A DNA stretch of 64,000 nt. It comes from an uncultured Coriobacteriaceae bacterium (GTDB taxonomy: Bacteria > Actinomycetota > Coriobacteriia > Coriobacteriales > UMGS124). Numbering within the stretch: the stretch's first letter is position 1; every line of letters begins with the position of its first letter. Of the stretch, positions 34,867 through 42,689 are shown piece by piece. The notes beneath the pieces are model-generated. The model did not search any database. It was not told the DNA's origin and saw only the letters and a program-made list of their open reading frames with translations. The position numbers and the translations under genes are program-made. The stretch spans positions 24,425 to 88,424 of the forward strand of contig UQBS01000004.1 of assembly GCA_900539345.1 (NCBI GenBank), written 5' to 3'.

Positions 34867-36180
34867 TCATGTGAGCCTGAAGAGGAAGGTGAGCTCGTCG
34901 CGGTCGGTGTCGGCTATCGCCTCGTGCAGGTCGGCCACCACTTCGCCCGTCGCGGTCATCTGCTGGTAGACGTTCTGCTCGCAGCACCAGGCCCTGCGGT
35001 TTTTGACGGCCTTGAAGTCGGCGAGTAAAGGATTGAGCGCCACGAGCTCGTCGAGCCCGCCGATCCTGCCTGCCACCGTGGAGTTGTAGATGATGACGTC
35101 GGCGTCCTTTGCCTGGGCGTAGAACGCCTCCATCTCGAGCGTGGTGGAGGAGGAACGGTTCTCGTCTGTGCCGCCGAGCTGGGCAAACGCGTATGTGCCG
35201 CCTGCCATGGCGATCATCTTCGCCACGTAGTCGCCGGGTTTGCGCACCACGGCCGCACCGTTGGCGTTGATGTAGAAGAAAGCCACGGTGCACGCGAGCG
35301 GTTCGGCCGCCACACGTCTCTCAACGTCTTCGACGAGTTGGGCCTGTTCGTCGAGAACCTCTTGCGCCGTCGACACCTTGTCGAGCATGGCGCCCCACAG
35401 CATGATCCACTCGAGCCTGCCGAGCGGGGCGCTCTCCAGGCTCGATTGTTCAACAATGACGGGGACGCCGAGCTGCATGAGCTTCTCGCGTACCTCGGGG
35501 GTGTGGTAGATCATCGTGTTCTCAACGGCGAGCCTGCATCCGCCGTTGAGAAACGCCTCGTAGTCGGGTGCGCTGTATTTGCCGCCGTAGACGATGTCCC
35601 CCGAGGCGATGGCCTGCGTGAACGCTTCCACCGTACAAGTTTCCTGCGTGACGCTCACGTGGCTCACGCAATCCACGGCGTCGAGGGCCGCAAAGAGGCA
35701 CAACGTCGAGGAGCTTGCGAGGTAGACGTTCGAAAGGGGCCGCTCAAGCACCGTGACGTCGTCGGCGATTCCTTGGGGCGCATCGCCCGCAGGGACAAAG
35801 AGGTAGCGCGTGCCGTCGGCGATGCAGGCAAGGGCGCGGTCTCCCTCGTAGAGGTCCACGGTGAAGCCCGTTGCCCAGGCGAGGTCGAGGCTGCCCGTGT
35901 GCACGAGACCGCCTCCCACCTCGGGGCTGCTCCACGAGGGACGCTCGGCGCTCGCAGGGCCGCCCTCGTCGGGCTCGCCCGTCTGGTTCGTCGACGTCGC
36001 CGCGCTGCTCACGACCTCGCCGCCCGAGGGCTGCTCGTCACCGGCGTCAGAGCACCCCGCAAGTCCCAGGGCCGCAACGCACGCCGCCCCTGCGCCAGCA
36101 GCGGCGGCAAAGCCGATGAAACCCCTGCGTGTGAGGGGCTTTGCAGGCCATGTGTGCGTGCGTTCGCGGCTCCGGGTCAT
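34867..36180 (-). CDS. BtuF/FepB-like substrate-binding lipoprotein
   Basis: 437 residues. A twin-arginine motif (LTRRGFIGF) precedes the lipobox LGLAGC with Cys43, so it is likely Tat-exported and membrane-anchored. After a Ser/Thr/Glu linker comes a helical-backbone periplasmic-binding fold (VTVLERPLSNVYLASSSTLCLFAALDAVD, GGCRLAVENTMIYHTPEVREKL, LEWIMLWGAMLDK, VYQQMTATGEVVADLHEAIAD). This is the class used for B12, haem and siderophores. Genomic context favours a corrinoid ligand. It lies 4 bp after the NEAT-like gene. Confidence 0.86.
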   Translation of the reverse strand: MTRSRERTHTWPAKPLTRRGFIGFAAAAGAGAACVAALGLAGCSDAGDEQPSGGEVVSSAATSTNQTGEPDEGGPASAERPSWSSPEVGGGLVHTGSLDLAWATGFTVDLYEGDRALACIADGTRYLFVPAGDAPQGIADDVTVLERPLSNVYLASSSTLCLFAALDAVDCVSHVSVTQETCTVEAFTQAIASGDIVYGGKYSAPDYEAFLNGGCRLAVENTMIYHTPEVREKLMQLGVPVIVEQSSLESAPLGRLEWIMLWGAMLDKVSTAQEVLDEQAQLVEDVERRVAAEPLACTVAFFYINANGAAVVRKPGDYVAKMIAMAGGTYAFAQLGGTDENRSSSTTLEMEAFYAQAKDADVIIYNSTVAGRIGGLDELVALNPLLADFKAVKNRRAWCCEQNVYQQMTATGEVVADLHEAIADTDRDELTFLFRLT

Positions 36181-36184
36181 CCGT

Positions 36185-37087
36185 CTAGCCCTTCTGCGCG
36201 ACGGGTGCGGAGAAGGTGAGCGTGTAGTCGATCATGTGTGGCTCGCTCATCGCGCACGTCTCGGCCTGCACGGCCAGGGGCGTGTCGAGCGCCGCCACGG
36301 GAATCTCGAACGTCGAGTTGCCCGTCTTGTTCACGGGAAGGTACTGCGTGCCGTTCACGACCATCTGGTCGTAGTTGGGGCTCGACCACACCACGGTGGC
36401 GGTCATGGCGCCCTTCTCCACCTTGAGGGTGCAGGGTGTCTCGACGCTCGCGCGGCCCGTGCCGCCCTCAAGTGCCACGCTGGCCGTGTAGGTCCCGTCG
36501 GCAAGCGCCGCCTCGGCGGGCTTCAACGTGTCGGCGAGGAACACCAGGGTGCGGTCGTACCAGGACTCTTTCTTTATGCTCCACGCGGCGCAGTCGATCT
36601 CGGTGTTGAGCGCCTCCACCGGCACCGTGAAGGAGTGCGTGCCGCCCGCGTTGTCCACGTAGGAGATGCAATCCTTCTCGTCGGCCTGCGCGGCCTGCTC
36701 GCCCGTGCCCATGAAAAGCTTGCCGTAGCCCTTGCCGCTCATGGTGAGCTCGCAGGTCATCTTGCCGTCAGCAACGGTGAGCTTGGCTTCGGTGATGCGG
36801 AACATGCTCGAGCTCGAGGCGACCTCGATCGTGTAGGTGCCCTCCTCAAGGTCGCCGGCATGCACGGCGGTGAGCTTGGAGGTGTCGGGCAGGTCCTGCT
36901 GGGCCGCCGCCGCACCCTGGGCCACCTTGTCGGAGGAGCCGTCGGCATCGGATGCCTGCTGGGATGCTGCGGGCTGGATGCGCACTGCTGCTTGGGCCTG
37001 GTTTGCGCCCCACGGCAGGGGCGCGCAGAGGAGTGTGAGGCTGAGCGCCGCGAGTGCGACGATGCTGCGATGTGTGCTGTGGGTCAT
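36185..37087 (-). CDS. Exported protein with two tandem NEAT-like domains
   Basis: 300 residues. Signal peptide (hydrophobic IVALAALSLTLLCAPL, cleavage near QAQA). Two homologous ~100-residue units follow: LEEGTYTIEVASSSSMF (residue ~80) and LADGTYTASVALEGGTG (~190), each continuing with a KMT/AMT strand, a FTVPVEALNTEID or FEIPVAALDTPL strand, and a closing YDRTLVF or IDYTLTF. The layout resembles NEAT-type ligand-binding beta sandwiches. No LPXTG anchor or C-terminal membrane helix is visible, so it is secreted or held by partners. Position before the B12-type binding protein suggests it captures a tetrapyrrole or corrinoid outside the cell; this is inference. Confidence 0.72.
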   Translation of the reverse strand: MTHSTHRSIVALAALSLTLLCAPLPWGANQAQAAVRIQPAASQQASDADGSSDKVAQGAAAAQQDLPDTSKLTAVHAGDLEEGTYTIEVASSSSMFRITEAKLTVADGKMTCELTMSGKGYGKLFMGTGEQAAQADEKDCISYVDNAGGTHSFTVPVEALNTEIDCAAWSIKKESWYDRTLVFLADTLKPAEAALADGTYTASVALEGGTGRASVETPCTLKVEKGAMTATVVWSSPNYDQMVVNGTQYLPVNKTGNSTFEIPVAALDTPLAVQAETCAMSEPHMIDYTLTFSAPVAQKG

Positions 37088-37117
37088 GTGCCGTCCTTGG
37101 ATGACGCGTGTCTTGCA

Positions 37118-37180
37118 GAAACGAGAAAGGGCCCCGCGCCAATCATGCCGGCCTGGGGAACGCCGGTGCGACGCGGGGCC
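37118..37180 (-). terminator. Hairpin terminator between cbiK and the NEAT-like gene
   Basis: On the minus strand GGCCCCGCG pairs with CGCGGGGCC (37172-37180 with 37130-37138) around an inner CCGGC repeat and is followed by CTTTCTCGTTTC. It could separate cbiK from the rest of the operon or limit read-through. Confidence 0.6.
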
Positions 37181-37210
37181 TGTTGCTTGAGATAGGGAAG
37201 CTATGCAGGC

Positions 37211-38113
37211 TTAGAGCTGGGCGATTGCGTCGGCCACGTGGCGCACGTAGATGTCGTCGATGGCAACGAGCTGGCCCAGGCCCTCCACGACGCACTCGAC
37301 CTCAAAGCCAGCGGCGATGAACTTGCTGGCAAAGGAGTCGGGGTCCTCGGTGTCAGCCATGTCGTTGTTGGCATGGTCGCCGGCGACGACCATGAGCGGG
37401 CGCAGCACGGCGCGCGTGAAGCCGGCGGCCTGGGCGGCCTCGACCACGTCGTCGAACGTGGGGGTTGCCTCAACGGTGCCCACGAAGTAGCTCGTGTGGC
37501 CGACGTCGGTCAGAACCTGCTGCAGGTGCGTGTAGTCCTCGTTGGAGTCGGCCTCGGTGCCGTGGCCCATGAAGCAGATGGCGGTCTGGCCGTCGTCGTA
37601 GGCGGCCGTGGCGTCGCAGATGGCCTCGACGACCGCGCTGTAGTCCTCGTCGCTCGTGAGCAGCGGGTCGCCCAGCACGATGGCGTCGAACTTGTCGGCG
37701 TAGTTGCTCTGCAGGGAGTTGAGGACGTCGGTGTACTCGTAGCCGGCCATGAGGTGGGTAGGCTGCACGATGACCTTCTGCACGCCCTCTTCCACGAGCT
37801 TGTCCATGGCCTGCTCGAAGTTGTCGATGACGATGCCGTCGCGCTCGGCGAGCTTGTCGATGATGATCTGCGCGGTGAAGGCGCGGCGCACGTCGTAGTC
37901 GGGGTAGGTCTCGCGGATGGCGTCCTCGATGGCGCCGATGGTGATGTGGCGCGAGTCGTTGTAGCTCGTGCCGAAGCTCACCACGAGGATGACGGGCTTG
38001 GGGGCCTTGGCCTCGTCGGCCTGGGCGATGCCTGCCTGGGCGGCAAGCCCGGCGCCTGCGGCGGTGAGGCCTGCGGCGATGGCGCTGCGACGGGAAAGTG
38101 CGGTCTCGAACAT
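37211..38113 (-). CDS. cbiK: Exported sirohydrochlorin cobaltochelatase
   Basis: 300 residues. After a Tat-like signal (SRRSAIAAGLTAAGAGLAA, cleavage near AQA, residue ~33) comes a class II chelatase: LVVSFGTSYNDSR, VQPTHLMAGYEY, the metal-site His in CFMGHGTEADSNEDY and the second in VVAGDHANNDMAD. CbiK inserts Co(II) into sirohydrochlorin at the start of the anaerobic B12 route. A signal peptide is unusual for a biosynthetic chelatase, though exported CbiK proteins are known in Desulfovibrio. The ATG at 38113 is chosen because it begins the signal peptide. It follows a cobalamin riboswitch. Confidence 0.92.
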   Translation of the reverse strand: MFETALSRRSAIAAGLTAAGAGLAAQAGIAQADEAKAPKPVILVVSFGTSYNDSRHITIGAIEDAIRETYPDYDVRRAFTAQIIIDKLAERDGIVIDNFEQAMDKLVEEGVQKVIVQPTHLMAGYEYTDVLNSLQSNYADKFDAIVLGDPLLTSDEDYSAVVEAICDATAAYDDGQTAICFMGHGTEADSNEDYTHLQQVLTDVGHTSYFVGTVEATPTFDDVVEAAQAAGFTRAVLRPLMVVAGDHANNDMADTEDPDSFASKFIAAGFEVECVVEGLGQLVAIDDIYVRHVADAIAQL

Positions 38114-38224
38114 GTGCGTGTCCAATTCTCTCGTGGAGTACGCGCACGCCAAGGCCCGCCGGACGTGTGGCTCGGCGTTGCCTTCTGGCAGGCATCTGCC
38201 TCGGGGTTCACAAGGCGGATGCGG

Positions 38225-38380
38225 TGCGCGGCCTCCCGTTTGCGGGATGGCCGCTCAGGCGGGCAGGGTAATCTGACTGCGGGCGCGTGCCCTCACAGTT
38301 ATGTCCCTAGTCCGGGAATCTCACCCGGTTCCCCCTGCAATGCCCAGGCACGTGGCCCAGACGTCGCGCTTGATACGGTC
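38225..38380 (-). promoter_or_regulatory. Cobalamin riboswitch upstream of cbiK
   Basis: Read on the minus strand: GGGGGAACCGGGTGAGATTCC (in two parts, about 38335-38315), then GGACTAGGGACATAACTGTGAG (split, ~38312-38292), then the B12 box AGTCAGATTACCCTGCC (38278-38262). These match the cobalamin aptamer order GGTGxxAATCC, AACTGT and the AGTCAGGAxACCTGCC box. A strong hairpin follows (GCGGCC-TCCCG-CAAA-CGGGA-GGCCGC, ~38255-38229), which may be part of the expression platform. It should repress cbiK and downstream genes when adenosylcobalamin is abundant. Confidence 0.88.
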
Positions 38381-39104
38381 AGGCGCCATGATACTCCATG
38401 CGACGCGGCAGCTCCCGCACATCTGTGAGTCGCCAGCCATTCTCCGTCTTGTGCGCCCATGCCTCGAAGCCCGCGCAATAATGTACCTTCCAGTCCCAGT
38501 AGCTGCGGGAAGGCCTTGCCAGCTCCGACATCGCCGCCATGATGGTGCCTGCGTGGACAAGAAAGACGGCGTCTGTGGCCACCGCGGCGAAATCGTGCCT
38601 GTGCGTGTCCGGATTTGTGCGGCCTACGTGATGCTCGCTACCCTGCAAGCCTTGATTTGTGCTCCTTGCCCTCACATCTGCGAGACCGTCGAGTACCTGC
38701 TCGAGTTCCGTCCGCACGCGTGCGATGAACTCTGCCTGCGCTTCGCCGTCCGGGCATGCCGCGGTGCATCCGGAGTCAACCCAGGCCTGGTAGCGCGCGT
38801 CCCCGTCCATCTCGGCGTATGTCTTGCCCTCAAAGGCCCCGAAGCGCATCTCGGCCAGCCTGGGCAAGCCAATGGGCGCCACGTTGGGAAAGAGGATGGC
38901 CGCGGTCTCGTCGCAGCGCCGCATGCCGCTCGTGAAAAGGAGGCCGGGTTTCAGCCGGGCGAGTGCGGGGGTCGCCTGCTCGGCGAGCGCATGGCCCGTC
39001 TCGCTCAGCCCCTCGTCGCCCGATCCCACGTAACGTCCTTCCAGGTTGCCCTGCGTGGGCGCGTGCCTGATGAAGGCGATGCGGATGGCGCGCCTCTCAC
39101 TCAT
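38379..39104 (-). CDS. cobC: Histidine phosphatase, CobC-like (alpha-ribazole phosphatase candidate)
   Basis: 241 residues. The catalytic N-terminus FIRHAPTQGNLEGRYVG is very close to CobC-type phosphatases; GLSETGHALAEQ, LFTSGMRRCDETAAI and the second His in VFLVHAGTIMA complete the phosphoglycerate-mutase fold. Alpha-ribazole phosphatase removes the 5'-phosphate from alpha-ribazole or adenosylcobalamin phosphate. Cobalamin genes on both sides support this over a generic phosphoglycerate mutase. Its ATG overlaps the methyltransferase stop (ATGA). The sequence around residues 150-175 is a divergent insert. Confidence 0.85.
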   Translation of the reverse strand: MSERRAIRIAFIRHAPTQGNLEGRYVGSGDEGLSETGHALAEQATPALARLKPGLLFTSGMRRCDETAAILFPNVAPIGLPRLAEMRFGAFEGKTYAEMDGDARYQAWVDSGCTAACPDGEAQAEFIARVRTELEQVLDGLADVRARSTNQGLQGSEHHVGRTNPDTHRHDFAAVATDAVFLVHAGTIMAAMSELARPSRSYWDWKVHYCAGFEAWAHKTENGWRLTDVRELPRRMEYHGA

Positions 39105-40441
39105 GCGAGGTTCCAGCTTGTCTCGCTTACGGCTTTGTAGCGAGAATAAGGGAAATCGACGTAAGCGTCCGACGGGTTCTCACCTGCCATATCAGCCAGA
39201 ATCGCCCTGCCGATTGCCGCTCCTAGCGCGACGGGAACGGCATTACCAATCTGCCTGTATATGTCCTGCGTATCGCCCCTGAAAACCCAATCGTCTGAAA
39301 ATCCCTGGATACGGCGGTATTCTTCGATGGAGAGAGGTCTGTCTTCCGTCGGGTGGCACAGGTCGGTCGCGGGCATCATTGGGCTTGTGACGAGAGTGGC
39401 GCATGGCTTGTCGAAACTGAGTCGTCGATAGAAGCCCGTCTTGCCGCCCGAAAGCTTGTATGCCTTCCCCATGGCTTCTTCCTGCAGCTCGGCAGGCAAA
39501 TTTTTCCAATATTGTCCCTCGCCAAGAAGCCGGAAGAAGCGTAACCGTTTCTCAGGGAACTGCTGATAGGTTTGAGGCTTGTCCTCAATGTCGTCGACCG
39601 CATCATGCAGGGTTTTCCACGCGGGAAGCCCCCACGCCGGTTCATTGGAATTGGTTGGAGTAAGCCATGCGACTGGTTTGTCGCCGTCCCTCTTCGCAAT
39701 CATGACAACACGCTCGCGAATCTGTGGGGCTCCGAAGTTGGCCGCGTTATAGAGGTTGAAGCTTGTTTTGTATCCCATCGCATCAAGTCTGTTGAGGACG
39801 ATACGCAGTGCCCCGCCACGCACGGGCTCGCCGCCCTCTAGTAAGGGAAAGGCGGTGGAAAGAAGCCCGCGGACGTTCTCGATGACGAGGTACTTGGGTT
39901 GAATCTCCGCCGCCAGGGAAAGGTACTTGAGAAAGACGTTCCCGCGTGCATCGTTGAATGCTCTACGCGCTCCGGCCGTGGAGAACGCCTGGCAGGGCGG
40001 GCCGCCAAAGACGATGTCGATGCCGCGTTCTTTGGGCACGCGTGCCATTTCAAATACCTTATTGGCATCGACCGTGTTGATATCTCCCAGAAGCGCCGCG
40101 TCGGGCCTGTTAGAGTCGATGGTCATACGGCACTTCAGGTCGTTTTCGCACATGAGCAGCGATTTGATGCCCGCTTTCTCCATCCCCAAGTCGAGGCCGA
40201 GGGCCCCCGAAAAGAAGCTGACTGCCGTTATATCGGGCAGAGTACCGTCGGCTCGGGCATGGTCCTTCGGAGCACAGACGAGGTTGTTGCTGGCGAGGTA
40301 GGCGTCGATGGCCTTGCTGGTATACACTCGTCGCCCACCTACTATTTCGCTGGCGAGTTTCTCTTCTCTTGCCAGGCGGGAAACGGTTTGCTGTGTGGTG
40401 CCCAGTTTTTCTGCGGCCTGCGATGCTGACAATAGGTACAT
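39101..40441 (-). CDS. DNA (cytosine-5)-methyltransferase with N-terminal helix-turn-helix
   Basis: 446 residues from the ATG at 40441. Residues 1-~50 are a MerR/excisionase-type helix-turn-helix (LLSASQAAEKLGTTQQTVSRLAREEKL). The C5-methyltransferase follows: AdoMet loop SFFSGALGLDLGMEKAG, catalytic GGPPCQAFSTAG, IENVRGL, QIRERVVMIAKR and the C-terminal RQIGNAVPV. Starts at 40486 (MFTNELF) or further upstream are also possible. It is divergent from a restriction endonuclease gene and overlaps cobC by 4 nt. The fused helix-turn-helix suggests it also regulates the pair, as in some other C5 methyltransferases. Recognition sequence not readable; GGWCC/GGNCC is guessed from the partner. Confidence 0.93.
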   Translation of the reverse strand: MYLLSASQAAEKLGTTQQTVSRLAREEKLASEIVGGRRVYTSKAIDAYLASNNLVCAPKDHARADGTLPDITAVSFFSGALGLDLGMEKAGIKSLLMCENDLKCRMTIDSNRPDAALLGDINTVDANKVFEMARVPKERGIDIVFGGPPCQAFSTAGARRAFNDARGNVFLKYLSLAAEIQPKYLVIENVRGLLSTAFPLLEGGEPVRGGALRIVLNRLDAMGYKTSFNLYNAANFGAPQIRERVVMIAKRDGDKPVAWLTPTNSNEPAWGLPAWKTLHDAVDDIEDKPQTYQQFPEKRLRFFRLLGEGQYWKNLPAELQEEAMGKAYKLSGGKTGFYRRLSFDKPCATLVTSPMMPATDLCHPTEDRPLSIEEYRRIQGFSDDWVFRGDTQDIYRQIGNAVPVALGAAIGRAILADMAGENPSDAYVDFPYSRYKAVSETSWNLA

Positions 40442-40456
40442 AGAATTCCAATTTTT

Positions 40457-40542
40457 GTGGTCTATAAAAAGTTCATTAGTAAACATAGTATAGACCATAC
40501 ACGCCCAAGAATATAGACCCCACCCATCTAAAATCATAGACG
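40457..40542. promoter_or_regulatory. Repeated TATAGACC operator-like sites between the restriction-modification genes
   Basis: GGTCTATA (40459-40466) is the inverted copy of TATAGACC at 40489-40496 and 40512-40519; a degenerate TCATAGAC follows at 40534-40541. The three same-strand copies are 23 and 22 bp apart, about two helix turns. The region is AT-rich compared with its surroundings. It would suit cooperative binding by the helix-turn-helix of the methyltransferase. Confidence 0.6.
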
Positions 40543-40566
40543 TTCGGCTCTTCCGAAAAGTACAAT
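40537..40566 (+). promoter_or_regulatory. Putative restriction-endonuclease promoter
   Basis: TAGACG (40537-40542) with an 18-bp spacer to TACAAT (40561-40566). The -35 overlaps the last TATAGACC-like repeat, so repressor binding there would block it. Confidence 0.5.
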
Positions 40567-40600
40567 GCTTGCATCGGAGTATCTATGGGAGGGAGCCGCT

Positions 40601-41488
40601 ATGGCCGCTAGTTCCGTTGAAGCGCGTAAGCAGAAGATTCTGCAAAAGCTTGACGAGGCGATGAACTACTGTAACTCTCACCACGATCCTGCGCAGGAAC
40701 GTTTTGAGCACGTGGTGGACACGGTTCTTAGCGATGATTGCGGCATAGCCGCTCCCGAGCAGCGTCGCAGGGAAATGAAGGCCCTGTTTCCTGTCCTCCT
40801 TAATAGCGAGCTGCGTGGTTTCATCCCGTCTTTAAAGCTGAACGACAGCGAGCTTGCTTTGAATCGTGTCGATTACCTTGACTGCTGGCTTTCCAGGTGG
40901 ACGAAGAAGTATCTTGCTGCTTGGAAAATGCTTCCCTCCCAACGGACTGCGAAACCGAAAGGTGCCGCGACCGATGAGGCCCTTATCCAACTTTTGATTC
41001 CCCACGCGGGTTCTGAAGCCGAGGCACGCGCCTGGGCACGGCACCACAACTACTTTATGTCGGCCGAGAACACGGGAGGAAGCCTGCTTGAGGAGTATGT
41101 GGCGAGTAAAGTCACATCCAAGGGCTGGGTATGGTGCAGGGGAGAGATTTTGACGGCGGTCGATTTCTGCCGGGACGATTGCTCTGCCTTCATTCAGGTC
41201 AAAAACAAGTCCAACACCGAGAACAGCTCTTCCAAGGGTTTCCGAGATAGCCACAATGCGCCGATGTGGTATCGCATGGAGGCAGAACGTAAGGCTGGCA
41301 AAATCGTGACGCGTTGGCCCGAACTCATGTCGTTCATCAAAGAACATTCCGGCGCGGATGCCGAAATTCCCGGCGATTTAATGAGCGAAAGCGATTACCT
41401 GTCGTTTGTACGGAAGGCATCGGAGAACAACGCAAAGCTCATCAACGGGGAGGAAAAGGATTTCAACTTCGATGAGGTTGCGTTCTAA
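40601..41488 (+). CDS. Type II restriction endonuclease, SinI/Eco47II-like
   Basis: 295 residues. The segment GGSLLEEYVASKV, then WVWCRGEILTAVDFC and IQVKNKSNTENSSSKGFRD, looks like the catalytic D..(Q/E)xK core of the SinI/Sau96I/Eco47II endonucleases, which cut GGWCC or GGNCC. N-terminal ~140 residues are helical and family-variable. GGGAGGGA at 40587-40594 supports the ATG at 40601. It diverges from the methyltransferase gene, and its stop overlaps the stop of the convergent short cobU paralogue. Codon use and base composition are less GC-biased than neighbours, as expected for transferred DNA. Confidence 0.8.
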   Translation: MAASSVEARKQKILQKLDEAMNYCNSHHDPAQERFEHVVDTVLSDDCGIAAPEQRRREMKALFPVLLNSELRGFIPSLKLNDSELALNRVDYLDCWLSRWTKKYLAAWKMLPSQRTAKPKGAATDEALIQLLIPHAGSEAEARAWARHHNYFMSAENTGGSLLEEYVASKVTSKGWVWCRGEILTAVDFCRDDCSAFIQVKNKSNTENSSSKGFRDSHNAPMWYRMEAERKAGKIVTRWPELMSFIKEHSGADAEIPGDLMSESDYLSFVRKASENNAKLINGEEKDFNFDEVAF

Positions 41489-41889
41489 TCATCGAGCACT
41501 CCCTTGATTGCGATGGGGATGCCGCAGACCATGCGCACGACAACGTCGGCTTGGCGTGCGAGCTCGCACGACATGCGCCCCACGGCTTCGCGCCAGGCGC
41601 GCTCCTGCGCATCGAGCGGTACCACGCCTGCGCCCACCTCAGCGCACGTGACGACTGCTTTGGCCGAGAGCCGTTCGAGAAGTTCGGGCTTTGCCGGTAG
41701 GGCTTTGCCGCCGTCGCGGTCGTCGGCATCGTCGCCAGCCGGGGCAATCTGGCCGGCACCCTCAACTTGTCCCCACAGCAGTTCCTCCACGTTGAAGGCG
41801 ATGTCGTCCTCGCTCCATCCATGCTGTGCCGCGAGGTTGCGTGCAAAGGTTGCCTTGCCCGAGCTTGTGCCACCGGTGATGAGAATCAT
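41485..41889 (-). CDS. Short CobU-like protein (adenosylcobinamide kinase/guanylyltransferase paralogue)
   Basis: 134 residues, shorter than the ~180 of CobU. N-terminal P-loop ILITGGTSSGKATFARNLA and the C-terminal CobU segment VVTCAEVGAGVVPLDAQERAWREAVG are clear. The middle of CobU, including the RIxxHxxxR motif with the guanylylated His, is missing and replaced by an Asp/Ala-rich stretch. It may keep nucleotide binding but not guanylyl transfer. ATG at 41889 overlaps the cobS stop (ATGA). It is last in the cobT-cobU-cobS cluster. Confidence 0.78.
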   Translation of the reverse strand: MILITGGTSSGKATFARNLAAQHGWSEDDIAFNVEELLWGQVEGAGQIAPAGDDADDRDGGKALPAKPELLERLSAKAVVTCAEVGAGVVPLDAQERAWREAVGRMSCELARQADVVVRMVCGIPIAIKGVLDD

Positions 41890-42689
41890 ATGAGTCCCGC
41901 CTTCTGGACCACCACGAACAGGGTGAGGAGCACAAGCTCGCATGTCTGGAGCAGGCATCCCGCCTGGTCGCCGTTGAAGCCGCCGAATTCCTTGCGTGCG
42001 CGCCGGGTGGCAAACATCGCACAGGCAGAGCATGCGACCACGCTGATCAGGCCGAACACAGGGCGTGCCGCCACCATGGACAGCGCCACGAGAGTCCCCT
42101 CGGCGCCGAGCAGCATAAGCGGTCGCGTGTCCGCCCGTCCCGCATCGCGGAAGGACTGCTGCATGCCGTGCTTGCTGGCGCTGGGCAGCACGAGCGTGGC
42201 GAGGCCGGCCGTGCAGCGCGAGGCGAGGGGGATGAGGCCGAGCGCTACGAGGTCGCGCATGCCCGAGATGCTTGCTTCGCCGGCGAGCGCCACCTGCGCC
42301 ATGAGGTAGCAGACAAGGGCGATGAGGGCGAAGGCACCGGCGTGCGGGTCCTTCATGATTTCGACCTTGCGGGCAGGCTCGGCGTGGCTCGAAAGTGCGT
42401 CGGCCACATCAGCCAGGCCGTCGAGGTGGATGCCGCCTGTTATCGCAACGGCGACAAGCGCGTATCCCACGCCTTGCAAAAGATTCGACAGACCCAGGGT
42501 GCCGGCAAGCGCAAGCCAGGCGACCTGCACTGCCCCCACAACCGCGCCCACGAGCACGAAGGCGCACATGAGATAGCGCATGCTGGCCTTTTCCCAGCAT
42601 ATCTGGGGCATGGGTATGCGAGAGAACGTGGAGAACGCCATGACCACGGCGCGGCCGGCGGCGCGGAGGCTCTCTATCGGGTGTTGCAT
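41886..42689 (-). CDS. cobS: Adenosylcobinamide-GDP ribazoletransferase (cobalamin synthase)
   Basis: 267 residues, polytopic membrane protein. Motifs: FSTFSRIPMPQI at the N-terminus, the metal/substrate loop GGIHLDGLADVADAL, KDPHAGAFALIALV, and SRCTAGLATLVLP. Joins alpha-ribazole to adenosylcobinamide-GDP. The ATG at 42689 follows GAAAGG and overlaps the cobU end by 16 nt; the stop overlaps the short cobU paralogue by 4 nt. Confidence 0.94.
   Translation of the reverse strand: MQHPIESLRAAGRAVVMAFSTFSRIPMPQICWEKASMRYLMCAFVLVGAVVGAVQVAWLALAGTLGLSNLLQGVGYALVAVAITGGIHLDGLADVADALSSHAEPARKVEIMKDPHAGAFALIALVCYLMAQVALAGEASISGMRDLVALGLIPLASRCTAGLATLVLPSASKHGMQQSFRDAGRADTRPLMLLGAEGTLVALSMVAARPVFGLISVVACSACAMFATRRARKEFGGFNGDQAGCLLQTCELVLLTLFVVVQKAGLI

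Noticed and set aside
40442..40600. Separate C-protein gene between the restriction and modification genes
   Set aside because: No open frame of sufficient length exists there; regulation is more likely by the helix-turn-helix of the methyltransferase.
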